A stretch of DNA of 41,700 bases from assembly GCA_000320545.1 (NCBI GenBank), contig ADNK01000618.1, forward strand, positions 112,501 to 154,200, given 5' to 3'. Source of the stretch: Bigelowiella natans CCMP2755 (Eukaryota; Cercozoa; Chlorarachniophyceae). The notes beneath the pieces were generated by a model. That model did no database searches. It was not told the origin of the DNA and saw only the letters and a program-made list of their open reading frames with translations. Both the position numbers and the translations under genes were made by a program. Shown one piece after another: positions 36,382-41,700 of the stretch. Position 1 is the stretch's first letter. The number at the start of each line of letters is the position of its first letter.

Positions 36382-38874
36382 CTATCCGTTTGCATTAATG
36401 TAAAATTCCAGCATTATCCCCAGAACCGCACCAACGCTGGCAAACGCTATTGTAGTATACATTTCTTTTGAAGCTCGAAATCCTAAGACCGTGATAGGTT
36501 CTAAACGAGAGTCATGCTCAAGCATTTTTACGGCTAATGCCATGAGATCATCCGCAGCACTCAATCTTTCGTCGATGATTTTCTTCTTGAAAGCGGACCG
36601 TGAGCTTTGGCGGATTTCCGCTTTAAGCTCTCGAAGTGAAAATTGAATGTTGGTTACCCTTCGAGCCTGAATAAATCAAAATAATCAGATGAGTCGAAGA
36701 AACCAGAACAACATGAGAAGAGTTGGTCATTTTGACCTGACGCCCATACTGCTCATTTGTCTCAGACCCATACCAGATCGATCTAGCTAATGAGCTTCCC
36801 ACAAATAATAGAAATCCTGCTGTGGTGCCGATTACGATCTCGCTTATATTGTCCAGAAATATACCAATGATCATGTACATTAGTAGCCCAATGAGGAACG
36901 CAGACACAAGACCAGTGTACAGTCTTATTCTGTTGCGGAATTGTGAGCCAAGATTAAGCAGGAGCCAACGGAAATTTAGCCACACTGCCACGTTCTTTGG
37001 CCATGCAAGGTCTACAAATAAGTAACTTCCTATCTTTTCAGCGTCAAATGGCGTCTCGCAATCGATTAGGGCCCCTGCGGCGCGAATCACCTTTGCCCTG
37101 CGTTGGTAGTCCAGCCGACCGACATCCACAAAGAGTAGTGCAACATAGAAGAAGAACACCGTCATGAAGAAACCAATACCTACTTGGGTGAACGACGCCA
37201 CGCTTCTGCTTCTCGTGCCGTCTAGCTCGTTCTTGATCCACTGAAGGCATATCGGAATAAGGCCTTGGACCAAAGCACATGCTCGAAGAACCCACCGTTC
37301 TTGTGTGTATGTCAGCTCACGCTGCATAGAAAAACTTACAGTTTTGGTGGCTATTGGCAGCATGGCTACTTTAACCATGTGGTGATGGTTTTCATCTTGC
37401 TTGTAGTGGTGGCGCTGCTGCAGCTCGTGACCGGTGCTTTTTCCGTTCTTGGATCTGTCTTGCTGGCCCTCCTTCTTTTCCTCGTAGAACTTAATCACGT
37501 TCTGCACCAAAGAAGACTCTGCCTTGACAATGCTCTCGTTGTATATCTCCTCATTGATCAGGAAAAACATGTCCTTGAACTCTATTCCGCGCTTCTCCGC
37601 TGTGTAGCGCAACTGGTGATCGATCCCCGCGATGTCCAAATTGACCCAACTCAGCAGCTCGATCGACTCTAATATTTTTCTTTCGATTACCTCGCTTCTC
37701 AACCACTGCATAGTTTCTTCTTCCAAAGATCCATACTTAGCTCCCACCTATGGTGGATGAGGGTAATGAAGATATGTTAAGTATGATAAAAGTATTGTGA
37801 AAGATAAACATTATCAAAGAAAGAAATCGAGGAGGGGGCTACCATGAGCTTATGACAACCGTACAGCGCCAAGGGAACGATCTACGTGAACGTGTCAAAT
37901 GCAGCATGGTAAGGATACTTCTGCCGAATTCCGTGATGAGATCTTTTAAAGGTTAGAGAAGATGCAATGCTGACGTATTCTAGATTTTATCATACCACGA
38001 AGATGCTATGAGGGGGGTTTTCATTTTCAATATGCAGAGAAATCATCACGTAGCCAGCTATAGCGGGAACACATTGAGATACAAAAACGGCCAACTTCTT
38101 CTTGTCCGACCAGGCTGGAATAAAACACAAGTTGGAGGCCATGGCCCAGCCTTCCAGCATCAGGACGAATGGAATCGACAGCGGAAATACAAAATGATAG
38201 CAGAAAAATCGAAAGAAAACAGGGAAAGAGAACGAGTCGAGACCCTCATTAATCTTAATGTCCCGTATTGTGTTACGTCTTGCCACTGGGGAAGGTGCGC
38301 CTGAAACTCTCCTTGAAGCTACTCTTGAGGGTGCTCGAGACTTTGATTTAAGTAACAGGCCGGGTTGCTCCTCCTCTTGTTCTTGTCCTTCGTTAGCCAT
38401 CTCTTCTATCACTCTTGTTCCGTTGGTGGGGCCCTGCTGTTTGCTGTCGTATTCTGTGCTCACGTCCGAGAGACGTACCTTGCTCGTCTGGATCGTTGAT
38501 ACTGATGGATCCTATATATATGATACGAGGCAGATAACAACTTTCATCGAGGTCTTTACTTGAACTTGAAGCAAACGCTTAGTATTGCAGCTATTCACCC
38601 CCCTCCTTTGATCTTCCCTCAATTCAAATTTTTTGTTACACTTTTCTATTTTCCTTCATTGCCGCCTACCTACCGTCATTTTGCGGTGGTTTCTTGCTCG
38701 ACGGGTACCCCTTTGGCAATGGTGGTGGTGTGCCTCACCAATAAAAATGCGAAGCTTCTTGTTATCATCATCATCATCATCGCTGCCGCTGCCACCACTG
38801 TCGCAGTGACCAGAATAACCGCTTTTTTCTTCTTTTTCCTCTGGATGCTGCTGCTTCTTCTTCTCCTTAGTCAT
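36382..38874 (-). CDS. Unassigned multi-pass membrane protein, 640 residues
   Basis: Minus-strand exons 38739-38874, 38479-38511, 37996-38453, 36737-37747 and 36382-36666, all in phase. The start is MTKEKKKQQHPEEKEEK, with an Asp run encoded by (GAT)n. About six hydrophobic segments are visible: FPVFFRFFCYHFVFPLSIPF, LAVFVSQCVPAIAGYVMISL, VGIGFFMTVFFFYVALLFVD, SAFLIGLLMYMIIGIFL, IVIGTTAGFLLFVGSSLA and IAFASVGAVLGIMLEFYI. Between segments 2 and 3 is a long charged, probably cytosolic region with a His-rich patch (QQRHHYKQDENHHH). The N-terminal third carries Arg/Ser-rich sequence (SRVASRRVSGAPSPVARR), a possible phosphorylation cluster. No ion-channel or transporter signature was recognised. 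It is divergent from the 5S rRNA and dioxygenase genes. Confidence 0.75.
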
Positions 38875-39300
38875 TATCTTTCACGTCTCCAAGTTGCTTG
38901 ATTGGATCAGCAATAATTTCTTGCACTCTCCACCAATATGCTACACTATCTTCTGCCTACCTCACCATGAATGTGTATCTACTCAAAGGCAGCTCTTACA
39001 AGTAATTATGAACTTCGTGTTTCTTACTTTCTACTGAATGGACTGGGCCCCCTCCTCCTACCCCTCACTATCACAGCTGGTGTCTTCTTCGTTCTTCGTT
39101 CTTCGTTCCGTGCTCGTCGATGCTTGCTTTGTCAGAGGATAACGAGTGCTATTTACTTACGGCAAAAATGGAGTGGATTTTTTACCTGCGTCAGGCTTGT
39201 GATGCCGATTTTATCTATTTCATAATCAACACGGCAGTTTTTATTTTCGCGGTCGCAGTATTTCCGAGGCTGAAGGTGCAAAATTAGCTAGAGGGAAGAT
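38875..39300. other. Spacer upstream of the 5S rRNA gene
   Basis: No exon recognised; presumed promoter and 5' UTR of the minus-strand membrane-protein gene plus 5S upstream sequence. Confidence 0.5.
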
Positions 39301-39419
39301 GGATACGACCATACCACGACCAATACACCCGATCCCTGCCGAACTCGGAAGTTAAGCGTCGTTGGGACTCGTTAGTACTGCGGTGGGGGACCACGCGGGA
39401 ACACGGCGTTGTTGTATCC
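39301..39419 (+). rRNA. 5S ribosomal RNA
   Basis: 119 nt. The ends pair (GGATACGAC with GTTGTATCC), and the core GAACTCGGAAGTTAAGCGTC is the conserved 5S loop B/helix III and box A region. The 3' half shows GTGGGGGACCACGCGGGAA, the box C/helix IV-V region. A T7 run at 39421-39427 fits an RNA polymerase III terminator. It is a single copy here, not within an rDNA unit. Confidence 0.95.
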
Positions 39420-39882
39420 ATTTTTTTGTAATTTGATTTTCGGTGACGGTCAGCATTGTTGAAGGGGATTAGATGTTTTCCCGATAAATTCTTGACTACT
39501 TGTGTTCTCTCAGTGCAAAAGAGGCCCTCCCAAGCGACGACCCCCTTTCGATCGTTCCACCAATCACGAATCACCTGGTCAGATGATTTTTTGGATTTCA
39601 ATCTTAGAAAGAAGAAGTAATCGTCTTTCGTCTCTCAAACCGATGCAGGAGCATCTTGCTAGACCTTTGGGCACACTGAATGCTACCATCCAACTCGTTC
39701 CAAATCGAACCGACGATTTCAACTCGCCTGTTGTTTCAGATTCGTTGCCAACGTTAGGAGGCAAATTTAGGGGTCATTCGACAGTCGTGTACAACAGTGG
39801 TGCGTTGTTCAGCGATTAGGGAGTTTGCACGATAAGGGCAGTCCAGGACGTGAAGACCCACACTTACCGCACGTGCTCAGAG
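39420..39882. other. Spacer between the 5S rRNA and the dioxygenase gene
   Basis: The plus-strand frame open over 39502-39819 (ATG near 39640, MQEHLARPLG) has no domain and is not in a splice relation with the gene at 39883; treated as 5' region. Confidence 0.5.
39421..39427 (+). terminator. RNA polymerase III terminator of 5S rRNA
   Basis: A run of seven T directly after the 3' end of the 5S gene. Confidence 0.8.
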
Positions 39883-41023
39883 ATGCCAAAGAAAAGAAGG
39901 AAAACCACCACTAAAGGGAACAAAGGTAGAGGTTGTAAAAGTGGGGCCAGCTCAAAAGAAGAGTCATCTTCTTCAAGTCCAGATTGCAACAATAGCCGTA
40001 AAAAGAAGGGCAAAGAGGGTGACAAGAAGTCGTCTATTCAGTCACTGGAAACCTCGCTCATCCACATTCTTTCTGGAAAGCAGAGTCATAAAAACGTTCT
40101 GAGTAAGAGTCCCTCATTCGATGGCGGTTATTCTCGCCGCTTTTTATTTCGTTCTCTCTACAAATCGGACATCTTCGAGATACCTACGCTGCTGAGTTCG
40201 GTGTGTAGAAATGTGTCTGAGTTCTTTCTCTTCCTGGATGTTCTTCAGGGTCTCCTCTGCTCATCTATATTTCTTGTCGGTGTACGTACTTTATATGACT
40301 GCCATCGTTTTCTATGATATAGGAGGAGTGTGCGGAAATAATAAAGGCAGCCGAATCTCACGGATTTGAACACACTGAACTCAAGGCAACAAGATGGAAT
40401 GCGTACCGATGCAATGGACGGACGCAGGTCGTATCAAAACCCCTAGCCGATCTACTCTGGAAGCAGCGTTTGCATGATTTGTTCCCAGATGTGAACGGAA
40501 GAACGGCGGTTGGATTGAACCCCAATTTCCGTTTGTACAAGTACTCCCCGCAGCAAGCCTTTGGCGAGCATATAGATGAAAGTAACGAGGTCCCTGCCCA
40601 TGGACCTGGAGTACGAACATTGTTTACGCTCTTGATGTATCTCAACGGTGGCAATGGTGGTGGTAGTAGTGGTGGTAAGAAGGGAGGAGGACGCAAACAA
40701 GCAGCAACAGGGTTGAATTGTCTCTCCGGAGGAGAAACGGTGTTCTACAAAGGTACCAAACCTGGGGCGGGAAGAGTCGCTCTCAGTTACCCCCCCACTG
40801 TAGGAAACGCACTTGCACACATACATGGAGAGCGCTGCATGTTACACGAAGGCGCAGAAGTCAAGAAAGGTGAGCAACTATGGAAATCTCCAATATCAAA
40901 TAAACTATATACCATCGAAAATTCATACATATTATGTTTTTACACCATGTAATGGTAGGTGTTAAGTATCTGCTACGCACCGACGTGTGTTATCGTCAGC
41001 TACGGTCTGTCAGCGAAAATTGA
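39883..41023 (+). CDS. 2-oxoglutarate/Fe(II) dioxygenase, prolyl-4-hydroxylase type
   Basis: Exons 39883-40200, 40323-40869 and 40959-41023 give 309 residues. The N-terminus MPKKRRKTTTKGNKGRGCKS is strongly basic with a Ser run, a possible nuclear targeting region and no signal peptide. The catalytic domain begins FEIPTLLSSEECAEIIKAA. The iron ligands are H189 and D191 in FGEHIDES, and the distal His about 281 in CMLHEGAEV; K291 in GVKYLLRTDVCYR fits the 2-oxoglutarate carboxylate-binding position. A Gly/Lys-rich insert (GGNGGGSSGGKKGGGRK) interrupts the domain. The last exon carries the canonical LRTDV.YR ending. A nuclear or cytosolic hydroxylase of protein substrates is inferred; the substrate is unknown. 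Confidence 0.88.
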
Positions 41024-41071
41024 TGAGCACCTTATCAGGCCATTATACTGTGGATATAAGTTTGTACGTAT

Positions 41072-41700
41072 TGTGAGACGGACATGTCTGCGATGATCCT
41101 GATGATCAGGATAGGTTATTGCAACGTATTAGCAACTATCTATATATCATGAGCTTGCTGACCATCAGGAATCGAATCGCCCTGTTAGATGTCATATCCC
41201 TGAACAATAGGCTCATTCTATTTACTCTAGTACTATGCATGTTATACGTAGCAGCCTGTCAGCTGTGTCTATAGCAATAAACTATGCAGTATACATGCTG
41301 TGCATAGAACACGCTGTTATACTGTGGCTTTGGTCCGACCGCCTAGCTAACCTAATGCAATGGCGCGTGAGCCTGAATATGCACACGATGTACGTGTGCA
41401 TGTGGGTCGCACATGCTAGCTAGCATGTACCATGTGAGGCGGTCGGACCAAAGCCACAGTATAACAGCGTGTTCTATGCACAGCATGTATACTGCATAGT
41501 TTATTGCTATAGACACAGCTGACAGGCTGCTACGTATAACATGCATAGTACTAGAGTAAATAGAATGAGCCTATTGTTCAGGGATATGACATCTAACAGG
41601 GCGATTCGATTCCTGATGGTCAGCAAGCTCATGATATATAGATAGTTGCTAATACGTTGCAATAACGTATCCTGATCATCAGGATCATCGCAGACATGTC
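41072..41700. mobile_element. Large foldback (inverted-repeat) element, cut by the window end
   Basis: The left arm 41081-41344 and right arm 41437-41700 are exact reverse complements apart from one mismatch (41114 against 41667), with a 92-bp spacer between them. The outer left boundary starts GTGAGACGGA at 41072, the same first ten bases as the small repeat family. The matching right end would lie just past the window. The spacer has its own small hairpins (TGCACACGATGTACGTGTGCA, GCTAGC). No transposase frame was seen. The near-identical arms imply recent origin or gene conversion; an assembly artefact is possible. Confidence 0.8.

Noticed and set aside
36382-38874. Possible bestrophin-type chloride channel
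   Set aside because: Hydrophobic spacing was suggestive at first, but no bestrophin signature residues were found, so no family is claimed.
39502-39819. 105-codon plus-strand frame upstream of the dioxygenase
   Set aside because: No recognisable domain and not connected in phase to the gene at 39883; probably 5' untranslated sequence.
41235-41546. Identical peptides encoded on both strands
   Set aside because: They are a by-product of the near-perfect inverted repeat and do not indicate genes.

Overview
This window is nuclear DNA of an intron-dense eukaryote, most likely a protist or unicellular alga. I rebuilt most protein genes by hand from conserved motifs, GT-AG splice sites and reading-phase continuity. 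They hold roughly 85 introns in about 14 genes, many 60-250 nt long. TAA, TAG and TGA all end genes, so the code looks standard. Microsatellites (GA, GT, TA, CA and triplet runs) are abundant and often lie inside introns. The sequence alone does not give the lineage.

Layout from left to right: LSM8 (-); a divergent centrin-like EF-hand protein (+); a FAM86-type lysine methyltransferase (-); an unidentified spliced gene (-); a secreted GH3 beta-xylosidase-like enzyme (+); a 15-exon WBP4-like splicing factor carrying a U1-type zinc finger and a Tudor-like domain (-); a 14-exon helical protein with an RGS-like tail (-); a METTL21-type methyltransferase (+); a multi-pass membrane protein (-); a PDI/thioredoxin-fold protein (+); a DED1/DDX3 RNA helicase (-); an Mpv17/PMP22-family protein (+); a second multi-pass membrane protein (-); a 5S rRNA gene (+); and a 2-oxoglutarate Fe(II) dioxygenase of the prolyl-4-hydroxylase type (+).

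Most genes form divergent (head-to-head) pairs with short upstream spacers, separated by convergent tail-to-tail spacers. Those convergent spacers are where an undescribed-looking interspersed repeat sits. It begins GTGAGACGGATGTAATGAA, has about five copies, and one copy is a short element with terminal inverted repeats. The right edge of the window is a very recent foldback structure with arms of at least 264 bp that match at all but one position; its outer end carries the same first ten bases.

Functionally the genes are mostly housekeeping: pre-mRNA splicing (LSM8, WBP4-like), RNA unwinding for translation (DED1), protein methylation (FAM86, METTL21), redox folding (PDI-like) and 5S rRNA. 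They are not an operon. The most novel items are the zinc-finger/Tudor combination in the WBP4-like protein, the repeat/foldback family and the two unassigned membrane proteins.
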